Positions 52,203-60,197 of a DNA stretch of 60,197 nt are shown here, piece after piece. Below the pieces are notes generated by a model, which did not search any database, was not told where the DNA came from, and worked only from the letters and a program-made list of their open reading frames with translations. This DNA comes from Candidatus Bathyarchaeota archaeon (GTDB lineage: Archaea > Thermoproteota > CALKCG01 > B24 > DRYS01). Location: assembly GCA_018396535.1 (NCBI GenBank), contig JAGTQC010000009.1:1-60197 (forward strand). The letters are read 5' to 3'. Each line of letters opens with the position of its first letter. Within the stretch, counting starts at the first letter, position 1. The position numbers were made by a program, and so were the translations under genes.

Positions 52203-53662
52203 AGAGTATGCACCCCCAGTTTAACATGCCTAAGCCTGACATCAGGGCTACCAAACCATACGGGTATACCCTGCATAGGTTCACCTTTACCACATAATCC
52301 AGCTTCAAATCTTAAATCACAGCCCTTAGCATCGATCTTAGAATAGAAATCGCTAGTCGTTATCTCTAGGATAGGATTTCTAACAGGCTCCCTTAATTCT
52401 CCACCTATTATTCTATAAGCTTCAAGCCCGACATATCTCTGATTCCACCTCTCATCATCTATATTCCACTCCATATACGATGATATATATACGCCATCAC
52501 GTATACCTTCTATTAACTCCTCTAAACTATAATCGCCGGGGGTTAGATACGTGTTACTCATCCTAACTATAGGTTCGCTACGATAATTTAAAGCTCTAGC
52601 AGATCCGTTACTTTCTACTCCGAAGACGTATGCCGTCCACCTATTGTGTAGAAAACCTTCTATCACACCTTCACGATAGAGGTATTTCTCTCCAGCAGCT
52701 ACGCATTCATCATCGTATAGATAGAAGCCGAAGCTTCCAGGTATAGTAGGATCATCCACTACGGTAGCATGTATAGAGCCGATTCTAGCACCTTTCATCG
52801 AAGGTTTTATAAAGCTTAACCCAGCTTGAGCAGCCTCTCTACCTAAAATCCTATCTGCCTCACATGGGTGGCCGCAGCTTTCGTGGACAATTAAACTCGC
52901 CACCTCACTTCCAACCACTACATCTACGATCCCACTAGGAGGCTTAACACTTTCGAGTAGAACTTTTTCAAGTCTACGAGATTCTTCGATAATATTCTCA
53001 TCTATATGCTGTTCTCTAAACTTCTCTAAACCACCTGAAAAACCATATTCATTAATCCTCTGTATAGATCCCTTGATAGGATCACGTAGGATGATGTTAT
53101 ACCGTAGTGATAGCCGTGGAATCCTACTACTAACAAACCCTCCATCACTATTTACTATAAGCTTCTCCTCGATCATCTCCATATACTCTGCTGAGAATAT
53201 CTCTAACTCTACATTCTTCACAGTATCCCTTAACATAGAGTATATTGATTTATGAAGTGAAAACTTATCCGATATATCGTGTGCATCGAAAGACTCCTTC
53301 TCTTTCACCTCATATCTAACAGATCCAAGTCTAGCTTTAGAGAAGCATATAGGTCTCCGCATATACTTACTCGAAGCTCTAGCTGTACTCAAGGCATAAT
53401 CTATACATTTAGAGATAGATTCATCATCCATACTATTAGTCGATGAAAAGCCCAAGGCTCCATCTACTAATACTCTTATAGCTAGCCCCTCATCTATCCT
53501 CTCATCTACCTTAATAGGTATGCCATTCCTAGATGATATCGATACCACTATATTCCTCTGAATACGTGCCTCAGAGTATGATGCTCCAAGTCTACGTGCC
53601 TCATCTACTATAGCCTCTAGTTTATCTTCCAAATCAGGACACCTAGCACATCTAGCTAGCAT
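52199..53662 (-). CDS. tldD: TldD metalloprotease subunit
   Basis: This 487-residue catalytic subunit carries the zinc motif HESCGHPCE (His260, Glu261, His264), the HExxxH signature of TldD. The C-terminal GLCGKGEPMQGIPVWFGSPDVRLRH segment, with the Cys metal ligand of the CGKG loop, is also canonical. Acting with TldE it degrades or matures extended peptides, including RiPP leaders. No RiPP precursor gene is visible nearby. The start is ATG at 53662, with a TTG one codon upstream. Confidence 0.92.
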   Translation of the reverse strand: MLARCARCPDLEDKLEAIVDEARRLGASYSEARIQRNIVVSISSRNGIPIKVDERIDEGLAIRVLVDGALGFSSTNSMDDESISKCIDYALSTARASSKYMRRPICFSKARLGSVRYEVKEKESFDAHDISDKFSLHKSIYSMLRDTVKNVELEIFSAEYMEMIEEKLIVNSDGGFVSSRIPRLSLRYNIILRDPIKGSIQRINEYGFSGGLEKFREQHIDENIIEESRRLEKVLLESVKPPSGIVDVVVGSEVASLIVHESCGHPCEADRILGREAAQAGLSFIKPSMKGARIGSIHATVVDDPTIPGSFGFYLYDDECVAAGEKYLYREGVIEGFLHNRWTAYVFGVESNGSARALNYRSEPIVRMSNTYLTPGDYSLEELIEGIRDGVYISSYMEWNIDDERWNQRYVGLEAYRIIGGELREPVRNPILEITTSDFYSKIDAKGCDLRFEAGLCGKGEPMQGIPVWFGSPDVRLRHVKLGVHTL

Positions 53663-53689
53663 CAACTAGTTAAAAATTCTATAGGTATT

Positions 53690-56596
53690 CTACTCTACGT
53701 AGATAGCCGGCCTCCATGGAATAGATCTAGATGCTCTCCCTGTTGGATCATAAACATCCCCCTCCCCCTCTACGTATATTTCAACCCTGCATTTCAACTC
53801 CCTCTCTAGGAATGGTTTAGCATCCTCCAGATACCTCCTCAATACATCTAGGTTTATCCTAGAATACAATTCGACTTTAACTCTACCAAGTCTCATAGCT
53901 TCTCTAACAATCTCTGAAGCTAGTCTACTAATCCTATCCATATATCCTTTAAGCTCTGGATCAACCCTACACTTATCGATAAGCCCCCTCACATCTATGG
54001 AGCCTAGTTTAAACATTTCTGCAGCGTAGGATGCAACCCTCCACTTATAGGGTGAGGATAGATAGTAGCATATCCTCGAAGCAGGCTTCTTCATAAGCTT
54101 CAAGATCTCTCTACTATCTGATAGAAGACTTCTAAGCATATCTTCACATGCTTCTACCACTATATCCCTAAGACTTGGTGATGGTGATGGATAGATTTGG
54201 GTAGACGCCATCCCGCCTCCTCCTAATATGCTCCAAACCTCCTCAGCTGTAAACGGAGCTAGTGGAGCTAGGAGTAGAGCTCTAACCTTCCATAAACTCT
54301 TCAAGACAGCTTTAGCTACATCATCTAGACCCCCATCTACACTAACCCTAAGCTTATACCAAGATATATCGTCATCCAACCCATAGATTACGCTTTGAAC
54401 AGCATCCCTAACCTCTAATTCCTCGAGAGCCCTCCTAGCTTCATCTATCCTCGCTTGAAGCCTACTTAATATCCACCTATCTATTACCCTAAGCCTATCC
54501 ATCACAGAGTCCAACTCAGCTGCACTCTTAAGCTCCTCTGCATCCTTGATAAACCTCTCTAGCCAAGCTTTAAACGATAGAGCGATACTATGCTTAAAAT
54601 CTACATCTTGTAGTAGGCTTGCAGCGGATAGGAGCGATAGTCTTAGAGCATCCGCTCCATACTCCTTTATAGCGCTCCTCAACGGTATTATATTACCCAG
54701 GCTTTTAGACATCTTCTTCCCCTCCATCATAACGCTTCCGTTAACAACGATCTGTCTAGGCCACATCCTCTCATCGAATATCGCTACATGGTTGAATAGG
54801 AAGAATGCTAGATGGTTACTCACTAGGTCTCTACCTGAATGCCTACTATCGAGTGGATAGAAGTATTCGATCTCTATTCTTATAGATTCCAAGATATCTC
54901 TAGGTATACCGGTAGATTTTGATACACTATCTACATCCCCTCTCCCTAGGATTACGTAGTCGAAGAACTCTGGCTTCATACAATCTGGTTTAATACCATA
55001 TAGATTCACATACTTAGATATGAGGTAGTATACCATGTAGATCGTACTATCCGATAAGGATTCTATAATCCAATCAGGATTCCATGGAAGTCTAGTACCT
55101 AGCCCAATCCTCCTCGCACACGCCTTCTCCCTAAGCCAATCTACGACGTTATGAAACTCCGCCTTTAGTACCTCTGGTTTTATACTCATACTATCTATGA
55201 GTTTATGAACAACCCTCTTCCACTCTGGATCACCGTAGTCTATAAACCATTGATCCTCGAGTATCTTAACCATGCATAAAGCTCCACACCTACAGTATAC
55301 TGGATGATTCATTATATCGTAGATGTACGATGCTAACCCCCTAGATCTAAGATCATCAGATATCCTAACCCTAGCTTCAGATACTGGTAGACCACCATAT
55401 ATCGGTATATCATCCCTCATGAACCCTCTATGATACTCAGCTCTGTAAACATCCTGCGTAGCATCTTCAAGCTTCGGATCTCTCTGATCCATTACACGAT
55501 ACTTCTCTACCACATCCCTAGCAGGTATATCAGAGTAGCCTTCCACACGTATAACAGGTTTTATATCGATAGCATCGATTACCCTCTGCTCCACCCCATC
55601 TACACCCTTAGCTTTAACCTCCATTAAGGCTACATAGTCGTATGGCGCATGAGCTGGTACGGACATAACTATACCTGTACCATGAGTAGGATCGACGAAG
55701 TCTGCTGGTAGTATAGGTATAGCCATACCCGTAGCAGGATTTAGAGCAGTTAATCCTACTATATCCGATCCTCTAAGTACCTCACAAGCTTCTACACTCC
55801 TATTCTGCAATCTAAGCTTCTCTAGAGCTTTAACGCTAACTATCCAGTATTCCCCGTCAACTTTAGCCTTAACATACTCTCCACTAGAATTCACCCATAG
55901 ATTAACAGCTCCGAATACTGTTTCAGGTCTAAGAGTAGCTGCAGGTAGTATCGTCCCATCGCTAAGCTTAAAGTATAGTAGTGTGAAGGTACCTATCTCC
56001 GGCTCCACATCACCCTGCGTATCATGCTGACCTACAGGTCCAGAGCAGCTTGGACACCACCCTACTGGATGACTACCCTGCTTAACATACCCTCTCTCCC
56101 TCAGCTTTAAGAATTGCCATTCTATAAACCGGCTATATTGAGGATCTATAGTCGTAAACTCTCTCCTCCAATCTATCGAATACCCCATCTCCTCCATGCC
56201 GCGTTTAATCTCCTCATGGAAGTATCTAGCTACCTTTACAGGTTCATCGAATCCATCTACTACGGATTCAGGAATACCGTAGACTTCTACGAAGAGTTTT
56301 CTAAGCTCTCTATCCCCTCCCTTAAGTCTCTTAACCATAGCTACTATAGGTGTCCCTGTATAATGGAACCCCATAGGGAATAGTACATTGAACCCGCACA
56401 TACGCTTGTACCTAGCATATACGTCTGCTATCGTATACGTCCTTCCATGACCTATATGCTGCGGGCTATTAGGGTATGGGTAGGCTACGGTTATGAAAAA
56501 TTTAGGCTTACCAGGTTTAGGATCAGCTTCAAATATCTTAGACTCCCTCCACTTCCTAATCCACTTATCTTCGATAGAATCCACATTTATTTTCAA
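53690..56596 (-). CDS. leuS: Leucyl-tRNA synthetase, archaeal type
   Basis: LeuRS is a class Ia synthetase. The protein has 968 residues. The HIGH motif is PQHIGHGRTY (about 44-53) and the KMSKS motif is EGKKMSKSLGN. The CP1 editing domain lies between them, with LRPETVFGAVNLWVN and the DPTHGTGIVMSVPAHAPYDY segment that positions the hydrolytic site. The C-terminal anticodon-binding and RNA-binding domains follow. The start is a TTG at 56596. A tRNA-Leu lies about 2 kb away, which is probably coincidental. Confidence 0.96.
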   Translation of the reverse strand: MKINVDSIEDKWIRKWRESKIFEADPKPGKPKFFITVAYPYPNSPQHIGHGRTYTIADVYARYKRMCGFNVLFPMGFHYTGTPIVAMVKRLKGGDRELRKLFVEVYGIPESVVDGFDEPVKVARYFHEEIKRGMEEMGYSIDWRREFTTIDPQYSRFIEWQFLKLRERGYVKQGSHPVGWCPSCSGPVGQHDTQGDVEPEIGTFTLLYFKLSDGTILPAATLRPETVFGAVNLWVNSSGEYVKAKVDGEYWIVSVKALEKLRLQNRSVEACEVLRGSDIVGLTALNPATGMAIPILPADFVDPTHGTGIVMSVPAHAPYDYVALMEVKAKGVDGVEQRVIDAIDIKPVIRVEGYSDIPARDVVEKYRVMDQRDPKLEDATQDVYRAEYHRGFMRDDIPIYGGLPVSEARVRISDDLRSRGLASYIYDIMNHPVYCRCGALCMVKILEDQWFIDYGDPEWKRVVHKLIDSMSIKPEVLKAEFHNVVDWLREKACARRIGLGTRLPWNPDWIIESLSDSTIYMVYYLISKYVNLYGIKPDCMKPEFFDYVILGRGDVDSVSKSTGIPRDILESIRIEIEYFYPLDSRHSGRDLVSNHLAFFLFNHVAIFDERMWPRQIVVNGSVMMEGKKMSKSLGNIIPLRSAIKEYGADALRLSLLSAASLLQDVDFKHSIALSFKAWLERFIKDAEELKSAAELDSVMDRLRVIDRWILSRLQARIDEARRALEELEVRDAVQSVIYGLDDDISWYKLRVSVDGGLDDVAKAVLKSLWKVRALLLAPLAPFTAEEVWSILGGGGMASTQIYPSPSPSLRDIVVEACEDMLRSLLSDSREILKLMKKPASRICYYLSSPYKWRVASYAAEMFKLGSIDVRGLIDKCRVDPELKGYMDRISRLASEIVREAMRLGRVKVELYSRINLDVLRRYLEDAKPFLERELKCRVEIYVEGEGDVYDPTGRASRSIPWRPAIYVE

Positions 56597-56689
56597 ACCC
56601 TAGCTACACCCTTCCAGATTCTGCATCAGAGACAAAGGGGATGAAGAGATAAAGATATAAATCTATCTCGTATATCTCCATCTAAGGCT

Positions 56690-58015
56690 ATGAATCTAGG
56701 AGATGTAACATCGAGATATATGGAGCGAACACCTGGATCTCGTCTACTATACGAGAGAGCTGTGAAGGTTATCCCCGGGGGTGTATCCCATAATATAAGA
56801 TTCTTCGATCCATACCCATTCTATACCGTTAAAGCTAAGGGTGCATACATATGGGATGTAGATGGTAATAGGTATTGCGACTACTGGATGGGTCATACAG
56901 GATTGATACTAGGGCATTCACCAGATGTAGTCGTGGACGCTCTGATGAAGCAGATAGAGTATGGTACACACTTTGGTACAGCGAATAAGTTAGAATTGGA
57001 GTTAGCGGAGAAAGTTATAGAAATCGTTCCATGCGCTGAGATGGTACGCTTCTGTAATAGTGGAACAGAGGCAACTATGTATGCTGTGAGGTTAGCTAGA
57101 GCATATACAGGACGTAAACGTATCGTAAAGATAACGGGTGGATGGCATGGAGGAAATACTCTACTGAATAAATGTGTATCTCTACCATTGGATAAGCCTG
57201 AATCTACTGGTATAGCTCCAGAGGAGCAGATGTATGTAGATGCTATACCATTCAACGATCTAGAAGCATTTAGAAGAATATTATCCGATAAGAGGGGGGA
57301 GATAGCATGTATAATAATGGAGCCTATGCTTAAAGGATGCATACCAGCAGATAGAGAATATTTGAAGGGTCTTAGAGAAGAATCGTCTAGAAACGATGTA
57401 GTATTGATATTCGATGAGGTTATAACAGGCTTTAGGTTAAGCCTAGGAGGGGCTGAGGAGTATTATAATGTAGAAGCAGATATGGTTACTATGGGTAAGA
57501 TACTCGGTGGGGGATTACCTATCGGTGCTGTAGCAGGTGTATCAGATATAATGGAGAGAGCTAATCCTAGAAAGTATGGTAAGGGAGAGTTATGCTGGAT
57601 AGGGGGAGGAACCTTTTCAGCTAACCCACTCACGATGACAGCGGGTCTAGCTACTATAAGATTCCTAGAAGAGAATAAGGAGAGGGTATACGGTAAGATA
57701 GGTAGATTAGGAGATGAAGCCCGCAAACAGATAGACAAGCTATTTAGAGATCACGGTATCAAACACTCAGTCGTAGGGTTAGGTTCCCTCCTAAACATGT
57801 TTATTACTAGTGAAGATATAGAGATTAGGAGATACGAGGACTTCAAGCATATAGATCATGCATCTACATCGAGATTCTACAAGGCATTGATGTTGAAGAG
57901 TATATTCTTCCTACCAGAACATACAGGAGCTATATCCTACGCTCATAGTGACGGTGATATAAAGTATCTAATAGAATCGACCGAGGAAGTCCTAGTAGAA
58001 CTGAAGCAATCCTAA
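56690..58015 (+). CDS. Class III aminotransferase, glutamate-1-semialdehyde aminomutase-like
   Basis: This 441-residue fold-type I PLP enzyme resembles HemL: PGGVSHNIRFFDPYPFY, VDGNRYCDYWMGHTG, RFCNSGTEATMYAVRLARAYTGR, IFDEVITGFR and the Schiff-base lysine in TMGKILGGGLPIGAVAG. Several HemL substrate contacts differ from classical GSA aminomutases (VSHNIR in place of VNSPVR), so it may act on another amino compound. No other tetrapyrrole gene is in the window. Its stop overlaps the convergent ECF gene by 4 bp. Confidence 0.82.
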   Translation: MNLGDVTSRYMERTPGSRLLYERAVKVIPGGVSHNIRFFDPYPFYTVKAKGAYIWDVDGNRYCDYWMGHTGLILGHSPDVVVDALMKQIEYGTHFGTANKLELELAEKVIEIVPCAEMVRFCNSGTEATMYAVRLARAYTGRKRIVKITGGWHGGNTLLNKCVSLPLDKPESTGIAPEEQMYVDAIPFNDLEAFRRILSDKRGEIACIIMEPMLKGCIPADREYLKGLREESSRNDVVLIFDEVITGFRLSLGGAEEYYNVEADMVTMGKILGGGLPIGAVAGVSDIMERANPRKYGKGELCWIGGGTFSANPLTMTAGLATIRFLEENKERVYGKIGRLGDEARKQIDKLFRDHGIKHSVVGLGSLLNMFITSEDIEIRRYEDFKHIDHASTSRFYKALMLKSIFFLPEHTGAISYAHSDGDIKYLIESTEEVLVELKQS

Positions 58016-58584
58016 CCTTTATACCTACCGATACGACGAGCTGAGGAGGCAAGAATGTATCCAAGCGGTATCGTATAAGCAGCTAGCGATGAATTGAATA
58101 CAGCTATAAGCGGTAAATACGCTAATACTACATGAATAGGTAGAGCATACCCTATCGGTGGAGGCTGCTGGAGACACATATAGTTTACTACACTCATTAT
58201 AGCAACCCTAAAAGCTATACCAGCTATAGTCATAATTAGGATGGAGAAACCCCATTTAATACCTGGATTCCTCTTTAAACCCCTCCTAATAACCCATAAA
58301 CCTATAAGCATACTAGTTACGGCTGCTAGATTATATAGCGGACCAGTAGGAAGCATACCTGGAAAAAACGCTAGGAGAGCTATCGTATTTATCAAAGCTA
58401 TAGAGAACCCTATCTTAAACCCATATAGAACGAATGCAGCTACTATCGGAACCTCCCAGAATTGGTAGTATAGGAACGGCGCATAGGGTGCTGGAAACTT
58501 TAATGGAGAAAAATTTAGAATTAATGTTAAAGCAGCGAATACTATCACCACAGCTACTCTATAACTTCTACTAGTAGCTATCAT
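58012..58584 (-). CDS. ECF transporter substrate-binding (S) component
   Basis: This 190-residue protein has about six membrane segments. The pattern FLYYQFWEVPIVAAFVLYGFKIG, a cytosolic RRGLKRNPG loop and SLAAYTIPLGYIL fits energy-coupling factor S components with a short N-terminal AxxxA-like helix, the part that docks on EcfT. The vitamin or metal cannot be read. No EcfT or EcfA is nearby, so it would use a shared module. A long inverted repeat lies 47-82 bp upstream of its start. Confidence 0.78.
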   Translation of the reverse strand: MIATSRSYRVAVVIVFAALTLILNFSPLKFPAPYAPFLYYQFWEVPIVAAFVLYGFKIGFSIALINTIALLAFFPGMLPTGPLYNLAAVTSMLIGLWVIRRGLKRNPGIKWGFSILIMTIAGIAFRVAIMSVVNYMCLQQPPPIGYALPIHVVLAYLPLIAVFNSSLAAYTIPLGYILASSARRIGRYKG

Positions 58585-58630
58585 ACTATACCAACTCTTA
58601 TTATGGTAGATTCTACACTCCTATTTAACT

Positions 58631-58666
58631 CTACTCATTTATGAATACTTACTCATAAATGAGTAG
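58631..58666. repeat. 14-bp perfect inverted repeat upstream of the ECF S-component gene
   Basis: CTACTCATTTATGA (58631-58644) and TCATAAATGAGTAG (58653-58666) are perfect inverted copies with an 8-nt spacer. The spacer reads as a partial further copy (with one mismatch the arms extend to 17 bp). It lies between the divergent ECF gene and tRNA-Leu and may be a regulator operator or an RNA hairpin. Confidence 0.5.
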
Positions 58667-58707
58667 AGAAAACCTTAATTCCAGATACAGAACTTAGATA
58701 AGATGAA

Positions 58708-58814
58708 GCGGGGGTAGCAGAGCCAGGCTAAATGCGCGGGACTCAAGACTATAAAGAGTGGGTTATCCCGTGGGCGTAGGCCCTACGTGGGTTCAAATCC
58801 CACCCCCCGCACCA
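58708..58814 (+). tRNA. tRNA-Leu(CAA) with a 17-nt canonical intron
   Basis: The acceptor GCGGGGG (58708-58714) pairs with CCCCCGC (58804-58810), followed by the discriminator A and an encoded CCA (58812-58814). The T arm is GTGGG-TTCAAAT-CCCAC and the variable arm is long (GGGC/GCCC). The anticodon loop CTCAAGA gives anticodon CAA. The intron (58748-58764) lies at the canonical 37/38 site. CTCA pairs with TGGG in a 4-bp central helix flanked by the two 3-nt bulges AGA and TTA, a proper bulge-helix-bulge. A weak TATA-like element (AACCTTAATT, 58671-58680) lies about 30 bp upstream. Confidence 0.95.
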
Positions 58815-59002
58815 ATCATTTTAGGCTTGTTTTCAGCTGTTTTTGAGTAGGAAGTGAGCTTAATTCTTGCTTTGTTTTTGCCTGGATTTCTATTTTTTCT
58901 TCTCGGTTTGAACCCACACTTTAAATATTCCGGAATGCATTACTGTTGAGGACCCTTATATAGGCTTTCATAGGAAAGGCCTGAACGGGTGTTTAAGGGT
59001 AG

Positions 59003-59278
59003 ACTGAGAGTAAGGCACAGATAATTTATAGGTTTATTGAGGAGGATCGTGATAAGGCCTCCTTTGTACGTGAGATTGCATATCTTCTCGCTGATAGGGG
59101 GATTAGGCCGCTGGGCGTCATGTCTAACGTTAGGAGGCTTGAGCGTAAAGGCCTAGTCTATGTTAGGGGTTATAGGAGTGAGGGGTGCAAGACGCCTTTT
59201 AGGGAGGGCTATATTATCACCTGGATCGACCCATCCAAGCCTAGGGAGCAGGCCATATCAGAAGCCTTGAGAGACTGA
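59003..59278 (+). pseudogene. Degenerate winged-helix domain gene
   Basis: The frame from 59003 reads IIYRFIEEDRDKASFVREIA, then GVMSNVRRLERKGLVYVRGY and EGYIITWIDPSKPREQAISE, a compact winged-helix domain. It has no ATG, GTG or TTG at its start: a TAG lies directly before the first codon. It stops with TGA at 59276-59278. In the +1 frame the sequence continues as ETERILAEKSTPIIQ, so one base change separates the halves. It is therefore a broken gene or has assembly errors. The parent family is not identified. Confidence 0.55.
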
Positions 59279-59298
59279 GAGGATCCTTGCCGAGAAGT

Positions 59299-59586
59299 CT
59301 ACGCCGATAATTCAGTAAGGGTGAGCCTCTGGAGGGTAATAAAGTTATCCGAGAGAAATATTATGGTGAAGGGTATCAGCCAGAAACCCAATAAAATGCT
59401 TATATGAGAGAGAAATATCCACACCCCCCTCCACCGGCTGGAAAACTTATAAAGGATGCTATTAACCTCCACCCCATATCTTTTAAGGACAAAATCCTAC
59501 CCAGAATATAAACCGCTAACCAGAAGGCTAGAATAAAGAGCGCAAAGACGAACTTTAGGAAAAGGCTTATTCTTGTAGTCGGACAT
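59299..59586 (-). pseudogene. Fragment of a membrane protein gene with a frame break
   Basis: The minus-strand frame from an ATG at 59586 has an internal TAG at 59499-59497. After it, residues read VLKRYGVEVNSILYKFSSRW, then a clear membrane segment WIFLSHISILLGFWLIPFTI and a stop at 59301-59299. A first membrane segment (LFLKFVFALFILAFWLAVYI) lies just upstream in a neighbouring frame. One frameshift near 59490-59500 would join the two. It may be a decayed gene or a sequencing error. It is divergent from the ABC ATPase gene. Confidence 0.45.
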
Positions 59587-59612
59587 TAACGTTAAGCTTG
59601 GAGGAAAGTGTA

Positions 59613-60197
59613 ATGAGGGTAGCTGTTAAAGTAAATGGGCTCACAAAGAGGTTTGGCGATAAAACCGCAGTAGACAAAGTTAGTTTTAATGTTGGGTTTG
59701 GTGAGGTTTATGGGATTCTCGGACCGAATGGTGCTGGAAAATCAACCCTAATCTCGATGATTGCTGGTGTGATCGAGCCTGATGAAGGAACTATTGAGGT
59801 GCTTGGTGGCGAAGTGAGGGATTCGGAGATTAGGGCTAAGATTAATTATTGCCCTCAGAACCCCGCCCTATATGACGATTTAACTGGTTTAGAGAATTTA
59901 ATATTTTATTCTAGCCTATATGGGATAACTGGGAGGAGGGCGCTGGAGAAGGCTAGGGAGCTAATAAAGAGAGTTGGGTTGGAGGGGTATGCGAATAAGC
60001 CAGTGAAAATCTATTCTGGCGGGATGAAGAAGAGGTTGAATCTTGCCGCTGCATTAATGAATGAGCCAAGATTACTCATATTAGATGAGCCGACAACGGG
60101 CATGGACCCGCAAATGAGGAGGGAGGTCTGGCAGCTGCTGAGTGAGATTAAGGATTCAGATAGGGCGATAATAATCTCAACGCATTATATGGATGAG
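59613..60197 (+). CDS. ABC transporter ATP-binding protein, partial (C-terminus beyond the right edge)
   Basis: 195 codons are visible before the window ends. Walker A is GPNGAGKST (about 38-46), the Q-loop is YCPQNPALYDDLTGLENL, the signature is IYSGGMKKRLNLAAALM, Walker B is LLILDEPTTGMDP, and the H-loop His is in ISTHYMDE. This is the ABC-2/NatA-like type of exporter ATPase. GGAGG lies 7 nt upstream of the ATG at 59613. Base use (GCC, CTC, GGG) is richer in G and C than in the main part of the window. Confidence 0.93.
   Translation, partial: MRVAVKVNGLTKRFGDKTAVDKVSFNVGFGEVYGILGPNGAGKSTLISMIAGVIEPDEGTIEVLGGEVRDSEIRAKINYCPQNPALYDDLTGLENLIFYSSLYGITGRRALEKARELIKRVGLEGYANKPVKIYSGGMKKRLNLAAALMNEPRLLILDEPTTGMDPQMRREVWQLLSEIKDSDRAIIISTHYMDE

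Noticed and set aside
58907..58917. TTTGAACCCAC, an inverted copy of the tRNA T-arm sequence downstream of tRNA-Leu
   Set aside because: Eleven bases without a matching acceptor or anticodon arm. It may be chance and is not enough for an attachment site or a tRNA remnant.
1..60197. CRISPR array, rRNA genes or insertion sequences
   Set aside because: I looked for regularly spaced repeats, transposase motifs and rRNA landmarks on both strands and saw none.

Overview
The window is typical of a TACK-type archaeon, probably a thermophilic member of the Thermoproteota. The indicators are archaeal L21e, RNA polymerase subunit F (Rpb4), Pus10 and DUF655 in a row, a transcript cleavage factor of the TFS type, archaeal-type LeuRS, an ESCRT-III (CdvB-like) protein, a tungsten aldehyde:ferredoxin oxidoreductase, and a tRNA-Leu(CAA) with a bulge-helix-bulge intron and encoded CCA. 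TTG and GTG starts, AGA/AGG and ATA codons are frequent and intergenic gaps are short. I cannot place the organism more finely from sequence alone.

Layout. 0-1.3 kb: a coiled-coil gene cut by the left edge, a small one-knuckle protein and a TFS-like factor. 1.3-4.5 kb: a VWA protein, a MoxR-type AAA+ ATPase with a four-cysteine insert and a small membrane protein. 4.5-7.7 kb: homoserine dehydrogenase, threonine synthase and homoserine kinase (threonine synthesis). 7.8-10.2 kb: hypC-hypB-hypA-hypD for [NiFe]-hydrogenase maturation, without hydrogenase structural genes in view. 10.3-11.5 kb: a winged-helix regulator divergent from an HpcH/HpaI aldolase.

11.5-23.4 kb is the most unusual part. 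A tight three-gene operon encodes a soluble coiled-coil protein, a 1559-residue ectodomain protein built from a large internal duplication, and a 1118-residue FtsX/MacB-like permease, with no ATPase. All three seem to share a short helical-hairpin module. Nearby on the other strand lie a membrane-anchored caspase-fold (His-Cys) peptidase candidate and, 195 bp downstream, an ESCRT-III protein. A nested 66-nt inverted repeat sits in the intergenic region that separates the operon from the plus-strand genes.

23.4-41.3 kb is metabolic: AOR, proC, then a carbohydrate catabolic island (GH4, a GH106-like hydrolase, nucleoside hydrolase, three TIM-barrel isomerase-like proteins counting the one at 20.6 kb, Gfo/Idh/MocA and 2-hydroxyacid dehydrogenases, a creatininase-family protein, two UroD-fold proteins, GDPD, an esterase) with an NrpR-like regulator. 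41.4-58.6 kb is mostly housekeeping: P-type ATPase, pus10-rpl21e-rpoF-DUF655, RimI, a sugar nucleotidyltransferase, nitroreductase, a CooT-like protein, an MFS transporter, TldD/TldE, LeuRS, a class III aminotransferase and an ECF S component. The tRNA-Leu at 58.7 kb marks a boundary. Beyond it lie two broken gene remnants and an ABC ATPase cut by the right edge, in a visibly more G-rich style.
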